Both the position numbers and the translations under genes were made by a program. A stretch of 64,000 bases of DNA. Source: Kangsaoukella pontilimi (lineage in GTDB: Bacteria; Pseudomonadota; Alphaproteobacteria; Rhodobacterales; Rhodobacteraceae). Shown piece after piece: positions 22,913 to 31,244 of this stretch. Each line of letters starts with the position of its first letter. Position 1 is the stretch's first letter. The notes beneath the pieces were generated by a model. That model ran no database searches. It was not told the DNA's origin and saw only the letters and a program-made list of their open reading frames with translations. Where the stretch lies: positions 1,150,001-1,214,000 of the forward strand of contig NZ_WUPT01000002.1 in NCBI RefSeq assembly GCF_009830125.1. Direction: 5' to 3'.

Positions 22913-24418
22913 TCAGTCGATCACCCGGTCGGGACGTTTCAGGATGGGGCGGAGGAACATCGGTGCGATGAAGCCGATAATGGCCGCGGCCCAGAGACCG
23001 ATCGCGATCGGCGAGGACCAGAGATAGGTCACGTCCCCGTCGGACAGGATCATGGCGCGGCGGAGCGCGTCTTCCATGTGGCCGCCGAGCAGGATGCCGA
23101 GGATGATCGGCACTGTCGGCACGCCGATCTTGCGGAAGAGATAGCCCATGACGCCGAAGCCGGTCATCAGGAGAAGGTCGAAATAGCTGCCGGTCAGCGA
23201 GAAGATACCGACGAAGCTGACCATCATCACCCCCGGCAGCAGCAGCCCCGGCGGCACCGACAGGATATGCACGAAGAGCTTCACCATCGGCACGTTCATG
23301 ATCAGCAGCACGACGTTGGCGATCAGGAGCGCCGCGATCAGGCCCCAGACCACTTCGGGCCGGTCGGTAAAGAGGGTGGGGCCGGGCGTGATGTTGAGGG
23401 TCATGAGAAGCGCCAGCAGAACCGCCGTCGTGCCCGATCCCGGCACGCCTAGGGTGAGCATCGGTACGAGCGCGCCGCCGGCGGCTGCGTTGTTGCCCGC
23501 CTCGGGCGCGGCGATACCCCTGGGAACGCCCGTGCCGAAGCCGCCGTTCTTTCCCGCGAAGCTTTTTTCGGTCATGTAGGCCAGGAACGATCCGAGCGAC
23601 GCGCCCGCGCCGGGCAGAACGCCCGCGACGAAGCCGGTGAAGCTGGCGCGGATCATGGTTCCGAAGGATGCGCCGATATCGCGGAAGGGGATCGTCACCT
23701 TTTCCAGCTTGACGCCGAGGGACGAGGATTTGCCCTGGTTCTCGATGTAGATCAGGACTTCGGACACCGCGAAAAGCCCCACGAGCGGCACGAGGAAATC
23801 GACCCCGTCCATCAGGTGCAGGTTTCCGAAGGTGAAGCGCGGCATGCCGGTCTGGTTGTCGAGGCCGATGGTCGCGATGGCCAGCCCGAGCGCCGCGGCG
23901 AAGGCCGCCTTGGCCTGGTTCTGCGAGGCGAGGCCGCCGAGGGTGCAGAAGGCCAGCATGTAAAGCGCGAAATACTCCGCCGGGCCGAACTGATAGGCGA
24001 CGCGCGACAGGAGCGGCGCGAGCAGCATCAGGCCGATGGTTGCGAGGAAGGCGCCGACGAAGCTGGCCACGCCCGAGATCACCAGCGCGTCGCCCGCGCG
24101 GCCCGCCTTGGCCATGGGGTAGCCGTCCAGTGTCGTCATCAGGGCCGGTTCGTCACCGGGAATGTTCAGGAGGATCGACGAGATCCGCCCGCCATACATC
24201 GCGCCGTAATAGACGCTGGTCAGCAGGACGAGCGCCGAGGTCGCGTCGAGGCCGAGCGAGAAGGTCAGCGGGATCAGGATCGCCACGCCGTTCGAGGGGC
24301 CGAGGCCCGGCAGCGCGCCGATGATCGTGCCGAGGAAGCAGCCGATGACGGCCAGCATCAGCGTCCATGGGCTGAGCGCGATGGAGAAGCCGAGGGCGAG
24401 ATTGGACAGGATATCCAT
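22913..24418 (-). CDS. tctA: Tripartite tricarboxylate transporter large permease TctA
   Basis: Large membrane subunit of a secondary, binding-protein-dependent carboxylate importer, 501 residues. It has the N-terminal GALPGLGPSNGVAILIPLTF segment, the PGDEPA segment and a repeated GxxPGxGxxxG feature (GVLPGAGASLGSF), all hallmarks of TctA. About eleven to twelve hydrophobic helices are visible. Third gene of the leftward tctCBA set, 12 bases after tctB. Substrates of the family include citrate, tricarballylate and other di/tricarboxylates. Confidence 0.95.
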   Translation of the reverse strand: MDILSNLALGFSIALSPWTLMLAVIGCFLGTIIGALPGLGPSNGVAILIPLTFSLGLDATSALVLLTSVYYGAMYGGRISSILLNIPGDEPALMTTLDGYPMAKAGRAGDALVISGVASFVGAFLATIGLMLLAPLLSRVAYQFGPAEYFALYMLAFCTLGGLASQNQAKAAFAAALGLAIATIGLDNQTGMPRFTFGNLHLMDGVDFLVPLVGLFAVSEVLIYIENQGKSSSLGVKLEKVTIPFRDIGASFGTMIRASFTGFVAGVLPGAGASLGSFLAYMTEKSFAGKNGGFGTGVPRGIAAPEAGNNAAAGGALVPMLTLGVPGSGTTAVLLALLMTLNITPGPTLFTDRPEVVWGLIAALLIANVVLLIMNVPMVKLFVHILSVPPGLLLPGVMMVSFVGIFSLTGSYFDLLLMTGFGVMGYLFRKIGVPTVPIILGILLGGHMEDALRRAMILSDGDVTYLWSSPIAIGLWAAAIIGFIAPMFLRPILKRPDRVID

Positions 24419-24430
24419 GGTGGCGCGCCC

Positions 24431-24871
24431 CTAGAAGAGGCCCTTGGGAAAGGCGACGAGGCCCAGCCCGAGAGCGTATTTGAAGACAAGGAACAGCCCG
24501 GCCGACAGGCCGAGGCCCGCGAGCACGGCGAAAAGCGCGCGCCCGGCGATGAGATAGCTCAGAATGCCCGCCGCCACGGCGGTCGGCAGAAGAAAGCCCA
24601 GCGGTTTCAGCGAATAGGCATAGCCGATCATGGTAACCGTTGCGAAGGCGATCTTCAGAAATGCGCCCGCCGAGGGCCATTCGACCTCGTCATCGGGTTT
24701 GAGGACCATGATCGCGCCGCAGAGGATCGCGATCACGCCGAGGAGGATCGGAAAGGATTTCGATCCCATCGGGTCCGAGAGGAAGCTGGTCCGGATCTGG
24801 AAGGCGCTCGCGATATACGCGAGCGCCGCCAGAATCACGACCACGCCGAAGATGCGGTCGGTTCTGAGCAT
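24431..24871 (-). CDS. tctB: Tripartite tricarboxylate transporter small subunit TctB
   Basis: Small membrane subunit, 146 residues with four predicted hydrophobic helices. The conserved SRTFP-like region appears in the variant form FLSDPMGSKSFPILLGVIAIL, after which the protein continues in the usual DUF1468 pattern. It lies between tctC (12 bases upstream) and tctA (12 bases downstream) in one leftward operon, in the standard C-B-A order. Confidence 0.92.
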   Translation of the reverse strand: MLRTDRIFGVVVILAALAYIASAFQIRTSFLSDPMGSKSFPILLGVIAILCGAIMVLKPDDEVEWPSAGAFLKIAFATVTMIGYAYSLKPLGFLLPTAVAAGILSYLIAGRALFAVLAGLGLSAGLFLVFKYALGLGLVAFPKGLF

Positions 24872-24883
24872 GGGTTCGATCCC

Positions 24884-25837
24884 TTACTGGATCACGCCGA
24901 TTTCGCGGCTGAGTTCTTCGGTGTCGGCGATGACACCGTCGACCCAGTTCTGGAAGTCGTCACCGACGCGGGTGAACGGAGCGAGACCGTTGGCTTCCAT
25001 CGCGGCTTTCCACTCGTCGCTGTCAGCCACGGCCTGGAGCTTGTCGGCCCATTCCTGGAACCGCTCGTCCGAGATGCCTTTGGGCACGTAGAGGCCGCGC
25101 CAGTTTACGGCGGTCACGTCATAGCCCTGTTCCTGAGCGGTCGGGATGTCCGGGAAGCTGTCGACGCGCTCGTCGGTGAGGATCGCGATGGCCTTCACTT
25201 CGCCTGTTTCGATGAAGCCGACGATTTCCGAGATGTCGCCGGTCATGCCCGTGGTGAAACCACCGATGGTCTGAGTGATGGCATCGGCGCCGCCGTCCAC
25301 GCCGATATACTTGATCGCGCGGACGTCATCGATCCCGGCTTCTTTCGCCAGCATCAGTACCTTGAGGTGGTCGAAGCCGCCTGCGGCCGAGCCGCCCGCG
25401 AAGGAGATGTCCTCGCCCGCCTTAACGGCGTTCATGAGGTCGTCGAGATTGTTGTAGGGGCTGTCGGCAGCTACGACGATGACGCCGGGGTCGGCGCCGA
25501 TGGCACCCACAAAGCGCACCTGGTCCGCGGTGGCGCCGCCGAAGGCGTTCTGGGCAAGACGGGTCGCGGTGGCCTGGCTGGCGGCCACGATCAGGTCGGG
25601 GTCGTCATTGCGCTCATTGACCACGGTAGAATAGGCCAGACCGCCGCCGCCGCCGGCCATGTTGGTGACCTGCACGGGGCTGTCGACCTGACCGATGTCA
25701 TACAGGATCTTGCCGATCTGGCGGCAGGTGAAGTCCCAGCCGCCGCCGGGGTTGGCGGGCGCGATGCACTCCGCCGCCGACACGGCACCGGCCGTGACAA
25801 CGAAAACGGCCGACAGGCCGAGCGTTTTGATATTCAT
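24884..25837 (-). CDS. tctC: Tripartite tricarboxylate transporter substrate-binding protein TctC
   Basis: Periplasmic solute-binding protein of 317 residues with a signal peptide (MNIKTLGLSAVFVVTAGAVSA). The mature protein starts AECIAPANPGGGWDFTCRQIGK, the TctC/Bug hallmark for the carboxylate-binding loop, with a Cys-containing variant of the usual APAGPGGGxD. Further Bug features include GSAAGGFDHLKVLML and RGLYVPKGIS. ATG 25837 follows a GGGAGGAC site. First gene of the tct operon and divergent from the tctDE regulators, with direct repeats between them. Confidence 0.94.
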   Translation of the reverse strand: MNIKTLGLSAVFVVTAGAVSAAECIAPANPGGGWDFTCRQIGKILYDIGQVDSPVQVTNMAGGGGGLAYSTVVNERNDDPDLIVAASQATATRLAQNAFGGATADQVRFVGAIGADPGVIVVAADSPYNNLDDLMNAVKAGEDISFAGGSAAGGFDHLKVLMLAKEAGIDDVRAIKYIGVDGGADAITQTIGGFTTGMTGDISEIVGFIETGEVKAIAILTDERVDSFPDIPTAQEQGYDVTAVNWRGLYVPKGISDERFQEWADKLQAVADSDEWKAAMEANGLAPFTRVGDDFQNWVDGVIADTEELSREIGVIQ

Positions 25838-25896
25838 GATGTCCTCCCATTTGACACGGGCTTTTCGCCCGCTCATGGTCAGTAACGCTATGGACC

Positions 25897-25913
25897 TGTC
25901 ACCAAGCTGTCAC
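25897..25913. promoter_or_regulatory. Direct-repeat candidate binding site for TctD between tctC and tctD
   Basis: Two TGTCAC hexamers start 11 bases apart (25897-25902 and 25908-25913), one helical turn, the classical arrangement for an OmpR/PhoB-type response regulator dimer. They lie in the 97-base gap between divergent tctCBA and tctDE. Binding by TctD and activation of tctC are inferred. Confidence 0.55.
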
Positions 25914-25934
25914 GTCCTTATCTGAACCGGGACC

Positions 25935-26603
25935 ATGCGATTTCTGTTGATCGAGGATAACGCCAGCCTGGCAGGCGCCGTGGTCGAGCGGCTGCAGATG
26001 GACGGTCATGCGGTCGACCATGCGGACACGCTGGACGCCGCGCGGGCCTGTATCGCGGTTGCCGATTACGATTTGATTTTGCTGGATATTATGCTGCCCG
26101 ACGGGGACGGGCGCAGCTTTCTGGAGGCGCATCGTCAGGCCGAGAAACAGACGCCCGTGATCGTCACCACGGCGCGGTCCGAAGTGTCGGACAGGGTGGG
26201 GCTGCTGGACCTCGGGGCAGACGACTATATCACCAAGCCGTTCGACTTTTCCGAGCTCGAAGCGCGCTGCCGGGCGGTGTTGCGGCGCCGTGGCGGGGCG
26301 GCGGTCAACAGCGTGACGGTGGCGGATGCGGTCCTTGATTCGGCTGCGGGAGAGCTTCGGATCGGGGGCGAGGCGCAGACGCTGAGAAACCGCGAGCTGC
26401 GCCTGCTGGAGGTGTTTTTCGCCGCTCCCGGTCAGGTCTTTTCCAAGTCCTACCTGATGGACCGGATGTTTTCGTTTTCCGATGAGGTGAACGAGAACGC
26501 GATCGAGGTCTATGTGGGCCGGATCAGGCGGCGGCTGGAGGGGGCTCAGGTCAGGATCGAGACGGTGCGCGGTCTGGGCTACCGGCTGGTGGCGGACAGG
26601 TGA
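25935..26603 (+). CDS. tctD: Two-component response regulator TctD (OmpR family)
   Basis: Response regulator of 222 residues. The receiver domain has acidic pocket EDN at 7-9, phosphoacceptor Asp51 (LLDIMLPDGDG) and the conserved lysine in YITKPFD. The winged-helix domain ends RRLEGAQVRIETVRGLGYRLVADR, typical of OmpR/PhoB. It is divergent from tctCBA and overlaps the sensor kinase gene by 4 bases (GTGA). By family precedent it activates carboxylate uptake when the substrate is present. Confidence 0.92.
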   Translation: MRFLLIEDNASLAGAVVERLQMDGHAVDHADTLDAARACIAVADYDLILLDIMLPDGDGRSFLEAHRQAEKQTPVIVTTARSEVSDRVGLLDLGADDYITKPFDFSELEARCRAVLRRRGGAAVNSVTVADAVLDSAAGELRIGGEAQTLRNRELRLLEVFFAAPGQVFSKSYLMDRMFSFSDEVNENAIEVYVGRIRRRLEGAQVRIETVRGLGYRLVADR

Positions 26604-27985
26604 GCGCGGGCGCGGCGGCGAAAGGGTCGATCCGGCGGCGGCTGTTCCTGCAATTGGCGGCTATCGCGGCGCTGTTGTCGGTTCTGCTGTTTCTGGTGAT
26701 GCGGGCGGTTGCGGCCTCGGCGGCAGAGGATACGCAGGACGGGATACTCGCCGCCTCGGCCACGTCGATTGCCGATGCGCTGAGATCCGAGGAGGGGTCG
26801 ATCACGCTGGATTTGCCCTATTCGGCACTGTCCATGCTGGGAACGATCAACGAGGACCGGGTGTTCTACCGCGTTGTGGTCAATGGCGAGACGCTGACCG
26901 GATACGACGACCTGCCGCCGCCCGAGGACGCGCCGACGCTGTCGCGGAACACGTTTTCCACCTTCGAGTACCGGGGCGACGAGGTGCGGATGGTCAGCGT
27001 CGCGCGGGTGGTCAGCACCGGGGGCGCGCCGTCCAACGTGCAGATTTCTGTCGCGCAGACGCGGCTGGGGCTACAGGCGATCTCGCAGCGGATCAGCGCC
27101 ATCGCGACGGCGGCGGGCATCGGGTTCTTCGTGGTGGCGACGGCCCTGTCGCTCTGGGCGGCGCAGAGCGCGCTCAGCCCGCTTGAGAGGATGACGGCGT
27201 CGGTGACGCGACGGGGGCCGGGGGACCTGCGCCCCTTCGAGACCGAGACGCCCGCCGAACTGGTGCCCTTCGTCGCGGCGCTGAACAGCTTCATCGCGCG
27301 ACTCCGTGCATCGCTTCAGCGGTCCGAGGACCTGATCGCCGAGGCCGCGCACCGGGTCAGGACGCCTCTCGCCACGGTCAGGGCCAAAGCCGAGGTCACC
27401 CATCGCAAGCTGAACAAGCCTGAGCACCGCCAGACCATGCGCGAGATGATCCGCGCCATCGATGAAAGCTCGCGCTCGGCGGGGCAACTTCTGGACCATG
27501 CGATGGTGACGTTCCGCTCGGACAGCCTGTCGGAAGAGGTGGTGGACCTGAGCGAGATGGTGCAGGACACCTGCGACCGGCTCTCGCCTGCAGCCGGGCT
27601 GAAAGACGTGAGCGTTCTCGCCCGCGTGCCGGACCTGCCGGTGACCATGAAAGGCGACTGGGTGCTGTTGCAGAGCGCGCTTCAGAACATCGTGGACAAT
27701 GCTATCAAGTATTCGCCCGAGGACACGACGGTCGAGGTGGCCCTGTCGGCGGGGGAGACCATCCGGCTGGCGGTCACGGATGCGGGGCGCGGGTTCGGCG
27801 GGGCGGATGTCGAGGCGCTGAAGGGCCGCTTCGCGCGGGGGCGGAACGTGGACGATATCGTCGGCTCGGGCCTTGGTCTGACCATCGCGGACGAGGTGGC
27901 GCGCGCCCATGGCGGACGGCTTGAGATCGCGGCCAACAGGAACGGAGGCGGCGCATGCGTCACGCTTGTCTTTCCCTTGTCCTGA
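26600..27985 (+). CDS. tctE: Two-component sensor histidine kinase TctE
   Basis: Inner-membrane sensor kinase of 461 residues. A first helix lies near residues 13-35, then a periplasmic domain (about 36-165, 2CSK_N type) and a second helix near 170-192. The H-box EAAHRVRTPLATVRAK comes next, then N-box NIVDNAIKYSP and G-boxes DAGRGFGG and GSGLGLTIADEVA. The start is GTG 26600, overlapping tctD. The stop lies 31 bases inside the downstream binding-protein gene. It probably senses the tricarboxylate or a complex with the extra binding protein. Confidence 0.9.
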   Translation: MSAGAAAKGSIRRRLFLQLAAIAALLSVLLFLVMRAVAASAAEDTQDGILAASATSIADALRSEEGSITLDLPYSALSMLGTINEDRVFYRVVVNGETLTGYDDLPPPEDAPTLSRNTFSTFEYRGDEVRMVSVARVVSTGGAPSNVQISVAQTRLGLQAISQRISAIATAAGIGFFVVATALSLWAAQSALSPLERMTASVTRRGPGDLRPFETETPAELVPFVAALNSFIARLRASLQRSEDLIAEAAHRVRTPLATVRAKAEVTHRKLNKPEHRQTMREMIRAIDESSRSAGQLLDHAMVTFRSDSLSEEVVDLSEMVQDTCDRLSPAAGLKDVSVLARVPDLPVTMKGDWVLLQSALQNIVDNAIKYSPEDTTVEVALSAGETIRLAVTDAGRGFGGADVEALKGRFARGRNVDDIVGSGLGLTIADEVARAHGGRLEIAANRNGGGACVTLVFPLS

Positions 27986-28983
27986 GCCTCTGGGCGGCGG
28001 TTGCGCTGGCCTTCGAGATCGAGGCGGACCTGACCTATCCGGCCGAGGTGGAGACCGGCGTTCTGACGATCCTCTCCACCGCCGACCGCGAGGCGTTCGA
28101 GCCGATCCTGCTGGCGTTTCAGGCGGATAACCCCGGCGTCACGATCCGCTACACCATCGCGTCCACCGCCGAGGCGATGAAGGCGGTGGCGGACGAGGGC
28201 GCGCGGTTCGATCTGGTAATCTCGTCCGCGATGGACCTGCAGACGAAGCTCGCCAATGACGGCTTCGCGGCGACCTATCGCTCGGCGGCGACGGATGCGC
28301 TGCCCGACTGGGCGCGGTGGCGGAACCAGCTTTTCGCCTTCACGCAGGAGCCGGTCGTTCTGATCGTGTCGGACGATGCCTTCCCGGACGGCGAGGTGCC
28401 CGCCACGCGGAACGCGCTGATCGAGGTCCTGCGGGATCAGCCCGAGCGGTTCCGGGGCAAGATCGGCACCTATGACGTGCGGGAATCGGGCTTCGGCTAT
28501 CTGCTGGCGACACAGGATGCGCGGGCGTCGGAAAACAGTTGGCGTCTGCTTGAAATTATGGGCCGGCTCGATACGCGGCTTTACTGTTGTTCGGGCGACA
28601 TGCTGCGGGACATCCGCTCGGGCGACCTTCTTCTGGCTTACAACGTCCTTGGCAGCTACGCCGCCGCGCAGCAGGCCGAGGCGGGCGGGTTCCGGATCGT
28701 CGAGATGGAGGATTTCTCGAACATCATGCTGAGGACCGTGATGATCCTGAACGGGGCAGAGAACCGGGAAGAGTCTGCGGCGATGGTGGATTTTCTGGCG
28801 CGTCTCGGCGGCCGGCCCGATCTGGTCCGTGCCTCTGGCCTGCCCGCCATCGACGATGCGGCGCTCAGGGACAACGTGGCGCTGAGGCCGATCCGTCTGG
28901 GGCCGGGGCTTCTGGTGTTTCTCGACCGGCTGAAGCGGCGGACGTTCCTGAGAAACTGGGAAGCGTCGATCACGCAGGAATGA
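27955..28983 (+). CDS. Periplasmic substrate-binding protein linked to TctDE
   Basis: Extracellular solute-binding protein of 342 residues with a signal peptide (MRHACLSLVLSLWAAVALA). Its fold resembles iron(III)/ABC-type binding proteins: GVLTILSTADREAFEPILLAFQ, then RFDLVISSAMDLQTKLANDG. It overlaps tctE by 31 bases with no transporter permease nearby. A stand-alone binding protein co-expressed with a TctE-type kinase suggests a ligand-sensing accessory rather than a transport component. That role is inference. The mature part has two adjacent cysteines (LYCCSGDML). Confidence 0.82.
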   Translation: MRHACLSLVLSLWAAVALAFEIEADLTYPAEVETGVLTILSTADREAFEPILLAFQADNPGVTIRYTIASTAEAMKAVADEGARFDLVISSAMDLQTKLANDGFAATYRSAATDALPDWARWRNQLFAFTQEPVVLIVSDDAFPDGEVPATRNALIEVLRDQPERFRGKIGTYDVRESGFGYLLATQDARASENSWRLLEIMGRLDTRLYCCSGDMLRDIRSGDLLLAYNVLGSYAAAQQAEAGGFRIVEMEDFSNIMLRTVMILNGAENREESAAMVDFLARLGGRPDLVRASGLPAIDDAALRDNVALRPIRLGPGLLVFLDRLKRRTFLRNWEASITQE

Positions 28984-28987
28984 GCCG

Positions 28988-29752
28988 TCAGCCGCCGGTA
29001 TAGGTCCAGCGATAGGCAGGCGGGGTCGGCCCCTTGTTCCGGCCGCCCTGCTGTTTCTGCTCCCATGCGTGGGCCAGGATGCCGACCGAGCGCGAGAGGC
29101 AGAAAAGACCGCGCGCGAGCGGCGGGGGGAAGCCGAGTTCCGCATAGATCACCGCCGTCGCACCGTCGATGTTCATCGGGATGGGCCTGCCCGCGCGCTC
29201 GGCCAGATGCGCCTCGATCTCCATTCCAATGTGGCGGAACGTGCCCGAGACGGTCCCCGCCGCTTCGGCCTCGTCCACGAGCGCCATCAGGCGCGGCGCG
29301 CGCGGGTCGGTGGGGGTGTGAAAGCGATGGCCGAAGCCGGGAATGTATTTGCCGCGTTCGTCGCGCCAACGCGCGACCTCACCGGCCAGATCGCCGGACG
29401 CCTCGATCCGGTGGAAGAGTTCGACCGCCTGTTCGCCCGCGCCGCCATGGACATCGTCCAGAAGGTTCACCGCGCTCGCCATCGCCTGATTGAGCGCCGC
29501 GCCGCAGGTGACCGCCATGCGCGCCGTGGCAATGGAGGGGGCCTGAGGCCCGTGGTCGACGGCGGCGACGAGGGCCGCCTCCAGAAGCCGTGCCTGCCCT
29601 TCGGATGGAACGTCGCCCCGCAGCATGAGCCAGATCATCTGGGGGAAAGTGACCGCGCCGATCAGCTCCTGAATGGGCCGGCCGCGAATGTCGATCCGGC
29701 CCGGTTCCATGTCGATGATCGCGGTGCTCCACCAATCGGCCACGTCGCTCAT
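28988..29752 (-). CDS. Citryl-CoA lyase-like protein (citrate synthase family)
   Basis: Citrate-synthase-fold protein of 254 residues, shorter than citrate synthase (about 430) and matching the citryl-CoA lyase group. Catalytic-type histidines appear in DDVHGGAGEQAVELFH and PGFGHRFHTPTDPRAPRL. Such enzymes cleave citryl-CoA or a related hydroxyacyl-CoA to acetyl-CoA and a keto acid. The start overlaps the stop of the class III CoA-transferase gene (ATGA), giving an activation-and-cleavage pair. Beside a Tct importer this suggests catabolism of citrate or a citramalate-like acid. Confidence 0.87.
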   Translation of the reverse strand: MSDVADWWSTAIIDMEPGRIDIRGRPIQELIGAVTFPQMIWLMLRGDVPSEGQARLLEAALVAAVDHGPQAPSIATARMAVTCGAALNQAMASAVNLLDDVHGGAGEQAVELFHRIEASGDLAGEVARWRDERGKYIPGFGHRFHTPTDPRAPRLMALVDEAEAAGTVSGTFRHIGMEIEAHLAERAGRPIPMNIDGATAVIYAELGFPPPLARGLFCLSRSVGILAHAWEQKQQGGRNKGPTPPAYRWTYTGG

Positions 29753-30933
29753 ATCGCGTTTTCCTCTCTGAGGGCGGCGATTTCGTCGCCGGTGAGACCG
29801 AGTTCCGACAGGACGGCGTCGGTGTCCTGTCCGAGTTCGGGGGGCGGGCTGTCCACGGCGAGCGGTTGCCCGTCAAAGCGCATTCCGGTGCGGAAGACCT
29901 CGGCTTCGCGCCCCTCGCCGATGTCGAAGGCGGCGATCTGTCCCGCCGCGCGGGCCTGTTCCAGCGCCTGGGGCAGGGAGAGGATGCGGCCCGCGGGGAC
30001 GCCAATGCCGTTCAGCGCCTCTTCCCAGTGCGCGGCGGGGCGGGACGAGAGCGCGTTCTCGATCAGGGTGTTGAGCGCTGTGCGGTTGGCCTTGCGGTCG
30101 GCACGGGTGATGAAGCGGGGATCCGTTGTCAGCTGGCCGAGGCCGAGGTGTGCGGCCAGCGCCTCCCATTGTTCCTGCTTGTTGGCGGCGATGTTCAGAA
30201 GGCCGTCCGCGCAGCGATAGGCGGCCGAGGGGGCCGAGGTCAGGTTCTCGTTTCCGGCCGGTTCCGCCTCGACGCCCGCGACGAGGTAGTTGGACACCGC
30301 CCAGCCCATGGTCGCCATCAGCGCGTCGCGCATGGAGATGTCGATAAAGGCACCCCGCTCGGGGGCGTTCAGCGCCGCCGAGATCGCCATGGCGGCGGTG
30401 AGCCCGCCCACGGTGTCGGCCACGGGCCAGCCTGCGCGTAGCGGGTGTTCGCTGGGGCTTCCGGTGATGGCCATGGCGCCCGAGATGCCCTGGACGATCT
30501 GGTCATAGGCGGGCCGCGCGGCCATGGGGTCGTCCTGACCGAAGCCGGAAATGGCGCAGTAGATCAGGTTTGGGTGGCGGGTGCGAAGGGCCTTTGCGCC
30601 AAGGCCGAGACGGTCCATCACGCCGGGGCGGAAGTTCTCGACCAGCACGTCGGCGCTGGCGACAAGGCGCTCGAAGACGTCGCGGCCACTCTGACTTTTG
30701 AGGTTGAGCGTGACCGAGCGCTTGCCGGGATTGGGGGCGAGGAAGGAGACGCCCATGTTCCGCGCCGAGAGCCCCTCGTCCTGACCGAGCTGCCGGGCGA
30801 GATCGCCGGTGCCGGGGAGTTCGACCTTGATCACCTCGGCCCCGAGATGGGCCAGCTGGTGGCAGGCGAAGGGCCCGGCCAGCACGTTGGTCAGGTCGAG
30901 AATGCGGATGCCTCTCAAGGGCGGTTGGCTCAT
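29749..30933 (-). CDS. CaiB/BaiF family class III CoA-transferase (citryl-CoA-forming, inferred)
   Basis: CoA-transferase of 394 residues. It begins GIRILDLTNVLAGPFACHQLAHLGAEVIKVE, the family hallmark, with VLVENFRPGVMDRLGLGAKAL and the catalytic aspartate in FIDISMRDALM. It moves CoA from a donor such as acetyl- or succinyl-CoA to a free acid. ATG 30933 follows a GAGGA site. Longer frames continue upstream only through 26-base tandem repeats. Co-translated with the citryl-CoA lyase, it likely forms the CoA thioester that the lyase cleaves. Confidence 0.87.
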   Translation of the reverse strand: MSQPPLRGIRILDLTNVLAGPFACHQLAHLGAEVIKVELPGTGDLARQLGQDEGLSARNMGVSFLAPNPGKRSVTLNLKSQSGRDVFERLVASADVLVENFRPGVMDRLGLGAKALRTRHPNLIYCAISGFGQDDPMAARPAYDQIVQGISGAMAITGSPSEHPLRAGWPVADTVGGLTAAMAISAALNAPERGAFIDISMRDALMATMGWAVSNYLVAGVEAEPAGNENLTSAPSAAYRCADGLLNIAANKQEQWEALAAHLGLGQLTTDPRFITRADRKANRTALNTLIENALSSRPAAHWEEALNGIGVPAGRILSLPQALEQARAAGQIAAFDIGEGREAEVFRTGMRFDGQPLAVDSPPPELGQDTDAVLSELGLTGDEIAALREENAI

Positions 30934-31033
30934 GTCGGGGTCCTCCGTTCCCGGATCGGTAGCAGGCGGCGGACGTCGGGGCCAGAGGGAGCGGGGGTTG
31001 CGCCCCGGCTTCGCCGGGTCGCGCCGGGCGGAT

Positions 31034-31154
31034 GCTGACGCATTCGCTTTTCCGCAAACGCTGACGCATTCGCTTTTCCGCAAACGCTGACGCATTCGCT
31101 TTTCCGCAAACGCTGACGCATTCGCTTTTCCGCAAATGCTGACGCATTCGCTTT
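31034..31154. repeat. 26-base tandem repeat, 4.65 copies
   Basis: Unit GCTGACGCATTCGCTTTTCC followed by GCAAAC, repeated at 31034, 31060, 31086 and 31112, with a partial fifth copy of 17 bases from 31138. The copies are identical except for the last base of copy four (T for C). It lies about 100 bases upstream of the leftward CoA-transferase start. The period is not a multiple of three, and the translations it gives upstream of the gene are artefacts. Near identity of the copies points to recent expansion. Confidence 0.95.
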
Positions 31155-31157
31155 AGG

Positions 31158-31214
31158 CGAGGGGGCTGTTTGCCCCCTCGCGCACCCCCGAGGATATTTA
31201 CGGGCCGATAATGG
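31158..31214. repeat. REP-like intergenic repeat unit 7 (single half)
   Basis: Hairpin CGAGGGGGC-TGTTT-GCCCCCTCG (31158-31180, perfect 9-base stem), then CACCCCCGAGGATATTT and tail ACGGGCCGATAATGG. The tail module GGGCCGATAATGG is shared with repeats 2 and 3. It follows the tandem repeat directly and precedes the 3' end of the leftward Asp-box gene. Confidence 0.8.
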
Positions 31215-31244
31215 ACAGGTGTGGTGGGGGGCGTGCGGGGCAGG

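Noticed and set aside
31034-31154. CRISPR array
   Set aside because: The repeats are directly adjacent with no spacers and no cas gene is near. It is a simple tandem repeat.
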